A program made the translations under genes and the position numbers. Of a DNA stretch of 64,000 bases, positions 1 through 8,518 are shown piece by piece. Origin of the DNA: Yoonia sp. R2331 (GTDB lineage Bacteria > Pseudomonadota > Alphaproteobacteria > Rhodobacterales > Rhodobacteraceae); the NCBI RefSeq assembly GCF_041103235.1, contig NZ_JBGCUN010000001.1:1116001-1180000 (forward strand). Reading direction: 5' to 3'. A model generated the notes under the pieces. The model ran no database searches. It was not told the DNA's origin and saw only the letters and a list, made by a program, of their open reading frames with translations. Numbering within the stretch: position 1 is the stretch's first letter; each line of letters begins with the position of its first letter.

Positions 1-1
1 G

Positions 2-922
2 CCCATCGGCAAATGCCGCTATGGCTTGATGTGTACCGAAAACGGCTTCCTCAGTGATGACGGCGTCGTGGCCCGGATAAATGACGACACGTGGCTGTGC
101 CACACCACCACCGGCGGGGCAGAGCGGATCCATGGTTGGATGGAAGACTGGCTGCAATGCGAATGGTGGGACTGGCAGGTCTATGTCGCCAATGTGACCG
201 AACAACTGGCGCAGGTCGCCGTGGTTGGCCCCAATGCCCGCAAGCTGTTGGAAAAGCTGGGCGGCATGGATGTCAGCAAGGACATGCTGCCGTTTATGCA
301 CTGGGCCGACGGCACCCTTGGCGGGTTTGACGCGCGGGTCTACCGGATCAGTTTCTCGGGTGAGCTGTCCTATGAAATTGCTGTGCCGGCCAGTCAGGGC
401 CGCGCCTTCTGGGACGCGCTGCTGGAGGCGGGCGAGGAATTCGGGATCATGCCCTACGGCACCGAGGCGCTGCATATCATGCGCGCCGAAAAAGGCTTTA
501 TCATGATCGGGGACGAAACCGATGGTACGATTATCCCGCAGGATCTGAACCTCAACTGGGCGCTGTCCAAAAAGAAAGAGGATTATCTGGGCAAACGCGC
601 ACATGCGCGCAGCCACATGGCAGATCCGAACCGTTGGAAGCTGGTGGGCCTTGAGACGCTGGATGGCTCGGTTCTGCCTGACGGGGCGTATGCCATTGCC
701 AACGGTGTCAACGCCAATGGTCAGGGCAACACCCAAGGACGGGTGACTTCGACCTATTTTTCACCGACCCTGAAAAAGGGCATCGCGATGGGGCTCGTTC
801 TCAATGGCCCTGACCGGATGGGCGAGGTGATCTCTTTCACCAATATCGGGGGCGAACCGATCAAGGCGAAAATCGTAGATCAGGTTTTCTATGATCCTGA
901 GGGGGAGAAGCAGAATGTCTAA
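2..922 (+). CDS. soxA: Sarcosine oxidase subunit alpha, C-terminal part (5' end outside window)
   Basis: The frame is open from the window edge, so only the last 306 residues are seen; family members are about 1000 residues. The segment opens with a K-C-R-Y-G-L-M-C-T-E-N-G-F-L motif and continues as the GcvT-like folate-binding domain that ends heterotetrameric sarcosine oxidase alpha chains. The enzyme oxidises sarcosine (N-methylglycine) to glycine and passes the one-carbon unit to tetrahydrofolate. The stop codon overlaps the start of soxG by 8 nt, the usual soxBDAG order, so soxB and soxD are expected upstream of the window. The TTG at 26 and ATG at 29 are internal codons, not starts. The family call is secure; only the missing N-terminal NAD-binding part cannot be checked. 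Confidence 0.93.
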   Translation, partial: PIGKCRYGLMCTENGFLSDDGVVARINDDTWLCHTTTGGAERIHGWMEDWLQCEWWDWQVYVANVTEQLAQVAVVGPNARKLLEKLGGMDVSKDMLPFMHWADGTLGGFDARVYRISFSGELSYEIAVPASQGRAFWDALLEAGEEFGIMPYGTEALHIMRAEKGFIMIGDETDGTIIPQDLNLNWALSKKKEDYLGKRAHARSHMADPNRWKLVGLETLDGSVLPDGAYAIANGVNANGQGNTQGRVTSTYFSPTLKKGIAMGLVLNGPDRMGEVISFTNIGGEPIKAKIVDQVFYDPEGEKQNV

Positions 923-1487
923 TGCTGTCAGCGCATTAAACGGCAAAGTCGCCCAAGGTGACGTGACAATCCGCGAGGATGGTCTGCGCGGCATGATCAG
1001 CCTGCGGGGCGATATGTCGAACAGCAAACTCAAGTCGGTCTGTGCCGAATTGACCGGTGTCGCGTTTCCCACACAGGGGCGCGCGCAGGGTGCGGGCACC
1101 ACGGGCCTTGCGTGGATGTCCCCGGATGAGGTGCTGGTGATGGTGCCCCATGACCTGGTGGCAGACGCGCTGGCGCGGATCGCAAAGGCGCTGAAGGGCC
1201 AGCACCACCTGGCGGTCAACGTTTCGGACGCGCGTGCCGTTATGGTGGTCGAAGGCCCCTTTGTCCGTGATGTCTTTGCCAAACTGGCACCTGTTGACTT
1301 GCACCCTGACAGCTTTGGCCCCGGCGACTTCCGCCGCTCGCGTCTGGGGCAGGTGGCTGCCGCGTTCTGGATGCGCGATGACCAATGTGTCGAGGTTGTC
1401 TGCTTCCGTTCTGTGGCTGACTATGCCTTTGACCTGCTGGCCGCTGCGGCCAAAGGCGGCCCCGTCGGACACTTCCCCACCGGCTAA
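915..1487 (+). CDS. soxG: Sarcosine oxidase subunit gamma
   Basis: A 190-residue protein starting at the ATG at 915, 8 nt inside the end of soxA, which implies translational coupling. The frame stays open further upstream, but an earlier start would run deep into soxA. SoxG-type features are the early M-I-S-L-R-G-D segment, the G-L-A-W-M-S-P-D-E stretch and the C-terminal D-Q-C-V-E-V-V-C-F-R-S segment. The gamma chain is the small GcvT-like, non-catalytic partner of the alpha chain in the cytoplasmic heterotetramer that degrades sarcosine made from glycine betaine or creatine. It ends the operon: the next gene is 83 nt away with its own ribosome-binding site. Confidence 0.92.
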   Translation: MSNAVSALNGKVAQGDVTIREDGLRGMISLRGDMSNSKLKSVCAELTGVAFPTQGRAQGAGTTGLAWMSPDEVLVMVPHDLVADALARIAKALKGQHHLAVNVSDARAVMVVEGPFVRDVFAKLAPVDLHPDSFGPGDFRRSRLGQVAAAFWMRDDQCVEVVCFRSVADYAFDLLAAAAKGGPVGHFPTG

Positions 1488-1570
1488 GCGGGGCGTTTCG
1501 GGGTTGACGCGCGGGCCAATCACGCTTTGTTAAGCGGCAAAGCAACTTCGCATCAAAAGGGGTCCATAAT

Positions 1571-2170
1571 ATGGCTTTTGAACTTCCCGATCTTCCCTAT
1601 GCGCACGACGCGCTGGCATCCAAAGGCATGTCCGCAGAGACGCTGGAATACCACCACGACCTGCACCACAACGCCTATGTCACCAATGGCAACAAGGCGA
1701 TCGAAGGCACCGAATGGGCTGGCAAGTCTCTGGAAGAGATCATCGTCGGCACCTACGATAAATCGGCGGTCGCCCAGAACGGTATCTTCAACAACATCAG
1801 CCAGTTGTGGAACCACAACCAGTTCTGGGAAATGATGGGTCCGGGCGATGCCGGGATGCCGGGCGAGCTGGAAAAAGCGTTGACCGAAAGCTTCGGCTCT
1901 GTCGATGAATTCAAGTCGCAGTTCTCTGCTGCAGGCGCGGGCCAGTTCGGTTCCGGCTGGTGCTGGCTGGTCAAAAACGCTGACGGTTCATTGGCAGTCA
2001 CCAAGACCGAAAATGGCGTGAATCCGCTTTGCTTTGGTCAGACGGCCTTGCTTGGCTGCGATGTGTGGGAACATTCCTACTACATCGATTTCCGCAACAA
2101 GCGTCCCGCCTACCTGACCAACTTCCTCGACAATCTGGTCAACTGGGAAAACGTCGCAGGCCGCCTCTAA
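1571..2170 (+). CDS. sodB: Superoxide dismutase, iron type
   Basis: A 199-residue Fe/Mn-family superoxide dismutase of normal length without a signal peptide, so cytoplasmic. Metal ligands are visible in Y-H-H-D-L-H-H, in W-N-H-N-Q-F-W and in the signature D-V-W-E-H-S-Y-Y. The active-site Gln lies before W-N-H (I-S-Q-L-W-N-H), and Gly rather than Gln follows the later T-E-N, which is the iron-type pattern; that assignment is inference. The start is the ATG at 1571 after an A/G-rich AAAAGGGG element. A good hairpin terminator follows, so the gene looks monocistronic. It removes superoxide made by respiratory and flavin chemistry. Confidence 0.95.
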   Translation: MAFELPDLPYAHDALASKGMSAETLEYHHDLHHNAYVTNGNKAIEGTEWAGKSLEEIIVGTYDKSAVAQNGIFNNISQLWNHNQFWEMMGPGDAGMPGELEKALTESFGSVDEFKSQFSAAGAGQFGSGWCWLVKNADGSLAVTKTENGVNPLCFGQTALLGCDVWEHSYYIDFRNKRPAYLTNFLDNLVNWENVAGRL

Positions 2171-2194
2171 TCGGCTTGCACGCGACATGCGAAC

Positions 2195-2229
2195 AGGCCC
2201 GTGGGATCACTCCTGCGGGCCTTTTCTTT
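2195..2229 (+). terminator. Rho-independent terminator after sodB
   Basis: A perfect 7-bp stem (AGGCCCG at 2195-2201, CGGGCCT at 2216-2222) with a 14-nt loop is followed by TTTTCTTT. It lies 24 nt after the sodB stop and 11 nt before the start chosen for the next gene. Confidence 0.7.
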
Positions 2230-2239
2230 GGGGGATGTG

Positions 2240-3193
2240 ATGTTTGACTTGGACAAGATTTCTGCCGCGTCGGCGCGTCTGCAAGGCGTCGCGCTGGAAA
2301 CGCCCGTGCTGCCGCTTGCGTCTGATCGCTGGCAGGGGCTGCCAAAGGCTAACGTTACGCTGAAGTTGGAGTTGTTCCAGCAGGCCGGGTCGTTCAAGGC
2401 GCGCGGGGCATATCTGGGCATTCAGGCGCTGACCCCAGCAGAGCGCGCAGCGGGCGTGGTCGCGGCCAGTGGTGGTAATCACGCACTGGCGGTCAGCTGG
2501 GCTGCGCGTGCGGCAGGGATTGCTGCACAGATCACCATGCCCCGCGCCACCGATCCAGAGCGCATTCGCCTGTGTCAAGCGATGGGCGCGACCGTTACCC
2601 TGCATGACGACATGGCCGCCGCCTTTGCCGAGATGGAGCGGATCGCGGCAACTGGTGCGACCCTCATGCACCCATTCGAAGCACAGCACATGATTCTGGG
2701 GGCGACCACCTGCGGCGCCGAATTTCTGGCCCAGGCCCCCCAGATTGACACGCTTGTGGTGCCCGTTGGCGGCGGAGGGCTGATCGCGGGCATGGCGTTG
2801 GCGTTCAAACTTTTGCGGCCTTCGGGTCAGGTGATTGGCGTGGAGCCAAACGGCGCGGACAGTACGACACGCAGCCTTCTGGCTGGGCACCCGGTGGTGC
2901 TCGACAAAGTCGACACCATCGCCGACAGCCTCGGGTCACCCAAGGCGCTGCCGCTCTCCTTTGGTGTCGCCGCGGACCACGTCGACCGCATGGTGCAGAT
3001 TGACGACAATGCGATGCGCGAAGCCATGCGCGACTATGCCGATGTGCTGCGCATCATTGCCGAACCCGCTTGTGCCGCGTCACTGGCCGCGATCAAGGGC
3101 CCCTTGGGCGACGATCTAAAGGGACGAAACGTGGGGATCATCGCCTGCGGATCCAACATCGGCATGGCGCGCTATCAGGCGCTGCTCAGTTAG
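2240..3193 (+). CDS. Threonine/serine dehydratase family PLP enzyme
   Basis: A 317-residue fold-type II PLP enzyme. The Schiff-base lysine is K53 in G-S-F-K-A-R-G-A, followed by S-G-G-N-H-A (residues 77-82), which contacts PLP, and the phosphate-binding glycine loop V-G-G-G-G-L near residue 180. There is no C-terminal ACT regulatory domain, so it resembles the short catabolic TdcB/serine racemase-like dehydratases rather than biosynthetic IlvA. The likely reaction is deamination of L-threonine or L-serine to a 2-oxo acid and ammonia. A GTG at 2201 is in frame, but it lies inside the sodB terminator; the ATG at 2240 gives the family N-terminus. Its stop overlaps the convergent LOG gene by 4 nt. 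The exact substrate is not decided. Confidence 0.82.
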   Translation: MFDLDKISAASARLQGVALETPVLPLASDRWQGLPKANVTLKLELFQQAGSFKARGAYLGIQALTPAERAAGVVAASGGNHALAVSWAARAAGIAAQITMPRATDPERIRLCQAMGATVTLHDDMAAAFAEMERIAATGATLMHPFEAQHMILGATTCGAEFLAQAPQIDTLVVPVGGGGLIAGMALAFKLLRPSGQVIGVEPNGADSTTRSLLAGHPVVLDKVDTIADSLGSPKALPLSFGVAADHVDRMVQIDDNAMREAMRDYADVLRIIAEPACAASLAAIKGPLGDDLKGRNVGIIACGSNIGMARYQALLS

Positions 3194-3750
3194 GCCGCCA
3201 GATCCCGCGTCAATGCGGCTTGCAGGGCAGGGACATCCGGTTGCACCTGCACAGAAGCCAGCACATCCTCACCTGCGAACCCCTGTTGCACGATGTGATC
3301 AAGCAGACCGATCAGCGGGTCCCAGAAACCGTTGATATTCAACAAATAGATCGGCTTCTTGTGCAGACCCAACTGCCGCCAGGTGACGGCTTCAAAGAAT
3401 TCATCCAGTGACCCGGCGCCGCCGGGCAGAACGACAACCGCATCCGCGTTCATAATCATCACCTTTTTGCGTTCGTGCATCGTTTCGGTGATCACAAAAC
3501 TGTCCAGATCGCGCTTGCCGACCTCCCAATCCAGAAGATGGGTCGGGATCACGCCAAAGGTCACGCCACCTGCGGCCTGCGTGGCCCGTGCCACGCGCCC
3601 CATCAGCCCTACATCACCCGCGCCATAGACCAGCCGCAGGTGATCTTTGGCCAGCATCTGGCCGACGGCATCCGCTGCTTCAGCATAGGCCGGGTCCGTG
3701 CCATCGCGTGATCCGCAGTAAACACAGACAGAGTGTTGGAAATCGGACAT
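3190..3750 (-). CDS. LOG-family protein (nucleoside 5'-monophosphate phosphoribohydrolase)
   Basis: A 186-residue protein of the LOG/YgdH family. It shows the N-terminal V-C-V-Y-C-G-S-R, the nucleotide-site Y-G-A-G-D-V-G-L-M-G and the catalytic P-G-G-A-G-S-L-D-E-F-F-E motif. Family members cut the N-glycosidic bond of adenosine-type 5'-monophosphates, releasing base and ribose phosphate; plant LOG proteins activate cytokinins this way. The bacterial role is usually nucleotide salvage or housekeeping. The frame extends 42 codons upstream, but the ATG at 3750 gives the normal family start. It is divergent from the LysM gene (124 nt between starts) and convergent with the dehydratase. Confidence 0.88.
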   Translation of the reverse strand: MSDFQHSVCVYCGSRDGTDPAYAEAADAVGQMLAKDHLRLVYGAGDVGLMGRVARATQAAGGVTFGVIPTHLLDWEVGKRDLDSFVITETMHERKKVMIMNADAVVVLPGGAGSLDEFFEAVTWRQLGLHKKPIYLLNINGFWDPLIGLLDHIVQQGFAGEDVLASVQVQPDVPALQAALTRDLAA

Positions 3751-3874
3751 GTGACCTCGTTTCATTGTGATGCGGACCCTTTGACCGCTGATACCCCTGT
3801 TGCTATGGTCGCTCAACCGCGATGCCACAAGGTATTGTGCGGCCCTGGGGACAAACGGCAACAGGAATTTGGAC

Positions 3875-5296
3875 ATGGCATCGAACGGGCTTCAGCTTGG
3901 GCTGGGCGCTTTGGCGGCTGCGGCGGTTGGCGTCGTGTTTGTCCTGCTTGTGCCGGGGCCGGATCGGCCGACGCCGGACGATGCGACGACCCCTGTCATC
4001 GCAACCCCTGCGGAGGAGGGAGCACCCGCGACCGAGGACGCCGCCGCCCAAGTCGAACGGGCCACACCTCCCGCAGAATCCGAGACCACAACAGAAACGG
4101 CTGAGGCAGAACCTCCGCGAATTGAACAGTTGCGCATGGCCCCCGACGGCTTTGGCAGTGTTTCCGGTGTGGCAGAGCCGGGTCAGGTGATTGACGTGCT
4201 GGTGTCCGGCGATGCGGTGGAGCGGGTTACCGCAGATGCCAATGGCAAGTTTGCCACCGCCCTGGCCCTTGATCCCTCACCCCAGCCGCGCCGCCTGTCA
4301 TTGATGGGGGACCCTGACGGCGCACGCCTCCCCTCGACGGGCCAGTTCTTCGTTCAGGCCATCGCTGATCCGCTGGCCGCGCCCGCCGAGGAAGATTCGC
4401 AAGATACCCCCGTTGTTGTCGGCGCGGTGACTGCGCCTGAACCCGAGGCGGACAGCGTCGCCGCAATGGCGGATGACGCGACCGTAGACCCTCAGGCGAC
4501 CGAAAACACCGCAGCGGCACCGACTGAGGACGTCGCCATTGACGTCACCCAGGATGATCCGCCCACGCCCGACACAGAAGACACGACCGTCGCAGTGGCA
4601 GAGACGACGACAGTGCCGACCCCCGCTCCGGCACCCGATGCGGTGGCCGAACCCGCACCGGAACCCGATACGCAAGTCACAGACGTTGCCGCTGCTGCGC
4701 CGCAGGATACGCAGGCCGCCGAACCACAACCCAACGCCACACCAGAAACACCGACCATCATCGTGGCCGATCAAGACGGGGTCAGGGTGGTGCAGGACGA
4801 CCGCGCGCCTGATGTCATGTCAGCGATTGCGCTTGATACGATCACTTATGACCCCGCTGGCGATGTCACACTCGCCGGGCGCGCTGTAGGGGCGGGCTTT
4901 GTCCGCGTCTATGTCGACAATCGACCGGTCACGACCTCGCGCATCGCCGAAGGCGCGTGGCGGACCGATCTGCCGGATGTGGATACCGGCATCTACACGC
5001 TGCGCATTGACGAGGTTGATGCTGATGGCACCGTGGTGTCGCGGATCGAAACGCCGTTCAAACGCGAAGAGCCGGAAGCCGTTGCTGCCGTCATGGCAGA
5101 GGACACCGCCCAGGACGGGTTTGACGTGGCCGTGCGCACGGTGCAGCCGGGGGCCACGCTCTGGGCCATCGCGCAGGAAGAGATGGGAGAGGGGATCATG
5201 TATGTCGCTGTTTATGAGGCGAACCGCGACCTGATCCGCGACCCCGATCTGATCTTTCCCGGTCAGGTCTTTCGCATCCCACAACTTGATGAATGA
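3875..5296 (+). CDS. LysM-domain envelope protein with acidic Pro/Ala-rich region
   Basis: A 473-residue protein. Residues about 7-27 form one hydrophobic anchor ([16 protein letters not shown]). A long low-complexity stretch rich in Ala, Pro, Thr, Asp and Glu follows (about 35-310), then an Ig-like beta segment (about 325-400). A C-terminal LysM domain starts at [11 protein letters not shown] and ends F-P-G-Q-V-F-R-I-P. LysM binds peptidoglycan glycan chains, so the protein should link the inner membrane to the wall across the periplasm. The ATG at 3875 was chosen because the membrane anchor then begins at once; the frame extends 25 codons further upstream. Partners are unknown. Confidence 0.8.
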   Translation: MASNGLQLGLGALAAAAVGVVFVLLVPGPDRPTPDDATTPVIATPAEEGAPATEDAAAQVERATPPAESETTTETAEAEPPRIEQLRMAPDGFGSVSGVAEPGQVIDVLVSGDAVERVTADANGKFATALALDPSPQPRRLSLMGDPDGARLPSTGQFFVQAIADPLAAPAEEDSQDTPVVVGAVTAPEPEADSVAAMADDATVDPQATENTAAAPTEDVAIDVTQDDPPTPDTEDTTVAVAETTTVPTPAPAPDAVAEPAPEPDTQVTDVAAAAPQDTQAAEPQPNATPETPTIIVADQDGVRVVQDDRAPDVMSAIALDTITYDPAGDVTLAGRAVGAGFVRVYVDNRPVTTSRIAEGAWRTDLPDVDTGIYTLRIDEVDADGTVVSRIETPFKREEPEAVAAVMAEDTAQDGFDVAVRTVQPGATLWAIAQEEMGEGIMYVAVYEANRDLIRDPDLIFPGQVFRIPQLDE

Positions 5297-5358
5297 CCGC
5301 CGGGGCTGGCGCTCGGGTCAAAGGCGCATTACCTAAACCCGCCTGACCGGAGAACTTC

Positions 5359-7185
5359 ATGCGTCGCCTCACCAAAACCAATGCCAATCTGGAAGATACC
5401 GCCCGTGTGCAAGGCTGGATGGTGCTGCGCCGGGTCGTGCCCTATCTCTGGCCCGAGGGTCAGACGTGGGTCAAACGTCGCGTCGTTGCGGCCATTCTGG
5501 TCCTGTTACTGTCCAAGGTGATCGCGGTCACCACCCCTGTGCTTTACAAGCAAGCGGTGGACGCGCTGGCCCCTGAAGGTGCCGACCCGGCCACCTTTCT
5601 GGCACTTGGGGCGGTTGGACTGACGCTGGCCTATGGCTTTGCGCGGCTGATGACGGTGGGCTTTCAACAGCTGCGTGACGTCATCTTTACACGCGTCGGC
5701 CAGCGCGCCTTGCGGACGCTGGCGCGCGAAACCTTTACCCATATTCATCGCCTCTCGATGCGCTATCACATCACCCGCAAGACGGGCGGCCTAAGCCGGG
5801 TAATCGAACGCGGCGTGAAAGGTGTGGATTTCCTGTTGCGGTTCCTTTTGTTCAGCATAGGGCCGCTGGTGCTGGAACTGCTGATGATTTCGGTCATCCT
5901 TTTTTTCCTGTTCGACGTCTGGTATCTGGCGGTCGTTGTTCTGACCATCGCACTTTATGTCTGGTTCACCTTTGCCGTGACCGAATGGCGCGTGAAAATC
6001 CGCAAGGTGATGAACGATCAGGACACCGACGCCAACCAAAAGGCGATCGACAGTTTGCTGAACTTTGAGACGGTCAAATATTTCGGGGCCGAGAAATGGG
6101 AAGCCGACCGCTATGACCGCGCAATGGAGGCTTATGAAGGTGCAGCAATCCGCACCAATTACTCGCTCGCCTTCCTGAACTTTGGTCAATCTCTGCTGAT
6201 CACCGGGGGGCTTGTGGCCGTAATGGTGATGGCTGCGATGGGCGTGCAGCGGGGTGACCTGACAGTGGGCGATTTCGTGATGGTCAACGCCTATATGATC
6301 CAGATCACCATGCCACTGAACTTTCTGGGCACCGTCTATCGCGAGATCCGGCAGGCCTTGATCGACATGGGCGACATGTTCGATTTGTTGGAGCAACCGC
6401 CCGAAGTGCAGGACAAACAAGGTGCCAAGGTTCTAAAAGTGCAAGGCGGTGCGGTGCGTCTGAATGATGTGGTCTTTGGCTATGACGCGGAACGCCCCAT
6501 CCTGAAAGGCATCAACATTTCAGTCGAACCGGGCGAGACGGTGGCGATTGTCGGCTCCTCCGGCTCTGGCAAGTCTACCATAGGACGGCTGCTCTTCCGG
6601 TTCTATGATGTCGGCAGCGGGTCGCTCACGGTTGACGGACAAGACGTGCGCGACGTCACTCAGGAAAGCCTGCACGCCCAAATCGGCGTGGTGCCGCAGG
6701 ACACGGTGCTGTTCAACGACACGGTGCACTACAACATCGCCTATGGTCGGCCCTCTGCTACAGAAGGCGAAATCCGCGAAGCCGCCCGCGCGGCAAAAAT
6801 CCACGACTTCATCATGTCGCTGCCCGATGGGTACGACACAACCGTCGGCGAGCGCGGGTTGAAACTGTCTGGCGGTGAAAAGCAACGGGTCGGCATTGCC
6901 CGGACCTTGCTGAAGAACCCCCCGATCCTGCTGTTAGACGAAGCGACAAGCGCGCTCGACACCGAAACCGAAATGGAAATCCAGGCAGAGCTGAAAGCGA
7001 TGGGCGAGGGGCGGACCGTGATCACCATCGCGCACCGGCTGTCGACGATTGCGGACGCCGACCGGATTGTCGTGCTCGAAGATGGTGTCGTGGTGGAACA
7101 GGGCAAACACGATGCGCTGCTCGCCTCGGATGGTCGTTATGCGCACCTGTGGAACCGGCAGGCCGACGAAGACGTGCCAGCCTGA
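5359..7185 (+). CDS. Atm1/ABCB7-type ABC transporter, fused permease and ATPase
   Basis: A 608-residue half-transporter. The N-terminal six-helix domain is about residues 30-330. The nucleotide-binding domain carries Walker A G-S-S-G-S-G-K-S-T (about 397), the signature L-S-G-G-E-K-Q-R (about 502), Walker B I-L-L-L-D-E-A-T-S-A-L-D and the H-loop I-A-H-R-L-S. The stretches K-R-V-V-A-A-I-L-V, H-I-H-R-L-S-M-R-Y-H and L-N-F-E-T-V-K-Y-F are typical of the Atm1/HMT1 group, which exports glutathione-linked persulfides or metal-glutathione adducts and supports Fe-S homeostasis or metal detoxification. It would act as an inner-membrane homodimer. The start at 5359 has the upstream A/G-rich CCGGAGAA. 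Confidence 0.88.
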   Translation: MRRLTKTNANLEDTARVQGWMVLRRVVPYLWPEGQTWVKRRVVAAILVLLLSKVIAVTTPVLYKQAVDALAPEGADPATFLALGAVGLTLAYGFARLMTVGFQQLRDVIFTRVGQRALRTLARETFTHIHRLSMRYHITRKTGGLSRVIERGVKGVDFLLRFLLFSIGPLVLELLMISVILFFLFDVWYLAVVVLTIALYVWFTFAVTEWRVKIRKVMNDQDTDANQKAIDSLLNFETVKYFGAEKWEADRYDRAMEAYEGAAIRTNYSLAFLNFGQSLLITGGLVAVMVMAAMGVQRGDLTVGDFVMVNAYMIQITMPLNFLGTVYREIRQALIDMGDMFDLLEQPPEVQDKQGAKVLKVQGGAVRLNDVVFGYDAERPILKGINISVEPGETVAIVGSSGSGKSTIGRLLFRFYDVGSGSLTVDGQDVRDVTQESLHAQIGVVPQDTVLFNDTVHYNIAYGRPSATEGEIREAARAAKIHDFIMSLPDGYDTTVGERGLKLSGGEKQRVGIARTLLKNPPILLLDEATSALDTETEMEIQAELKAMGEGRTVITIAHRLSTIADADRIVVLEDGVVVEQGKHDALLASDGRYAHLWNRQADEDVPA

Positions 7186-7320
7186 TCTGCGCTCTGCTGA
7201 CACCCCCTGTCAGCACGTACGCGCGTCGCAGTCCGCACAAGATTGCCAATTCGCACCCACCGCCATAGCGTGCAGTCTCAGGCTGCCGCTGGGGCAGGCC
7301 ACAAACCACACGGTGATCCC

Positions 7321-8505
7321 ATGACCTTGTTTCGCGCCGCCCTTGTGCTGGGCCTGTTGTCGGCTGTTGGCCCCTTTGCCATCGACATGTATCTGCCCGC
7401 TTTGCCGGCCATCGCAGAAAGCCTTGGGGCCGAGATTTCGGCCGTGCAGTGGACGCTGACGGCCTATTTCATTGCCTTTGGCCTGTCGCAGCTTTTCTAT
7501 GGCCCATGGGCCGATCAGGTGGGTCGCAAGACCCCACTTTATGTTGGTTTGGTGATCTTTATCGCAGGCAGCATTGGCTGCGCGCTGGCCCCCAACATTG
7601 CGACCCTGATCGCCTTTCGCGCGCTGCAGGGTGTTGGCGGTGCGGTCCTGATGGTGGTGCCGCGCGCGATCATCCGCGACTTGCATACCGGCACACAGGC
7701 CACGCGGCTGATGGCGATGGTGATGTTGGTGATCTCCGTCTCTCCCATGCTTGCGCCGCTTGCGGGCGCCGGGCTGATCACGCTGGGCGATTGGCGGCTG
7801 ATCTTCTGGGTGCTCTGCGGTGCGGCCGCGCTCAGCCTCCTGATCACATCGCAAGCACTGCCAGAAACACTGGCGGCACAGGACCGCATCCCGGTCAACC
7901 TGCGGTCCCTGATAGCGGGCTGCAAAGTGCTGATCCGCGACCCGATCTTCATGGGGCTGACCTTCATCGGTGGCTTTGGCTTTGCCAGCTTCATGGTTTT
8001 CATCGCCAGCGCATCCTTCGTCTACACCGACCAGTTCGGGCTGACGCCGACGGGGTTCAGCATCGCCTTTGCGATCAACGCCATCGGCTTTTTCGGCGCG
8101 TCTCAGGCGGCGGGTCCACTTGGCGAACGCCTTGGTATCCTGCCGGTCATGCGCTGGGCCGTGATCGGGTTTGCCTCAGCAACGATGATCCTGTTGTCTG
8201 TCACACTGGCGGGCGGTGGCAGCCTTGTGGTGATCGTGGCGGGGCTTTTCTGTGCCAATGCCTGCCTTGGGCTGATTATCCCGACGACGATGGTCATGGC
8301 GCTGGACGGTCATGGCCGGATCGCGGGCCTGGCTTCTTCCCTTGGCGGCACGTTCCAGATGTTGGCCGGTGGGCTGATGGTCGCGGCCACGGGCCCGTTC
8401 TTCGACGGCACAGCCACTCCAATGGTGGCCGCCATCGCCCTTTGTGCGGTGCTTGCGCTCTGTCTGGCGCTTGTGACGTTCCGGCGGATGGCCGCGGCGG
8501 GCTGA
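7321..8505 (+). CDS. Bcr/CflA-family drug-resistance MFS transporter
   Basis: A 394-residue multi-pass protein with about 12 hydrophobic segments. Early F-A-I-D-M-Y-L-P-A-L-P is the hallmark of the Bcr/CflA subfamily, and G-P-W-A-D-Q-V-G-R-K is the MFS loop 2-3 motif. Members are proton-driven exporters of bicyclomycin, chloramphenicol, sulfonamides or dipeptides; the substrate here cannot be read. The frame is open from 7243, but the ATG at 7321 begins the first helix in the normal way. It converges with the RND operon (13 nt between stops). Confidence 0.88.
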   Translation: MTLFRAALVLGLLSAVGPFAIDMYLPALPAIAESLGAEISAVQWTLTAYFIAFGLSQLFYGPWADQVGRKTPLYVGLVIFIAGSIGCALAPNIATLIAFRALQGVGGAVLMVVPRAIIRDLHTGTQATRLMAMVMLVISVSPMLAPLAGAGLITLGDWRLIFWVLCGAAALSLLITSQALPETLAAQDRIPVNLRSLIAGCKVLIRDPIFMGLTFIGGFGFASFMVFIASASFVYTDQFGLTPTGFSIAFAINAIGFFGASQAAGPLGERLGILPVMRWAVIGFASATMILLSVTLAGGGSLVVIVAGLFCANACLGLIIPTTMVMALDGHGRIAGLASSLGGTFQMLAGGLMVAATGPFFDGTATPMVAAIALCAVLALCLALVTFRRMAAAG

Positions 8506-8518
8506 TCCCGCCGCGCGC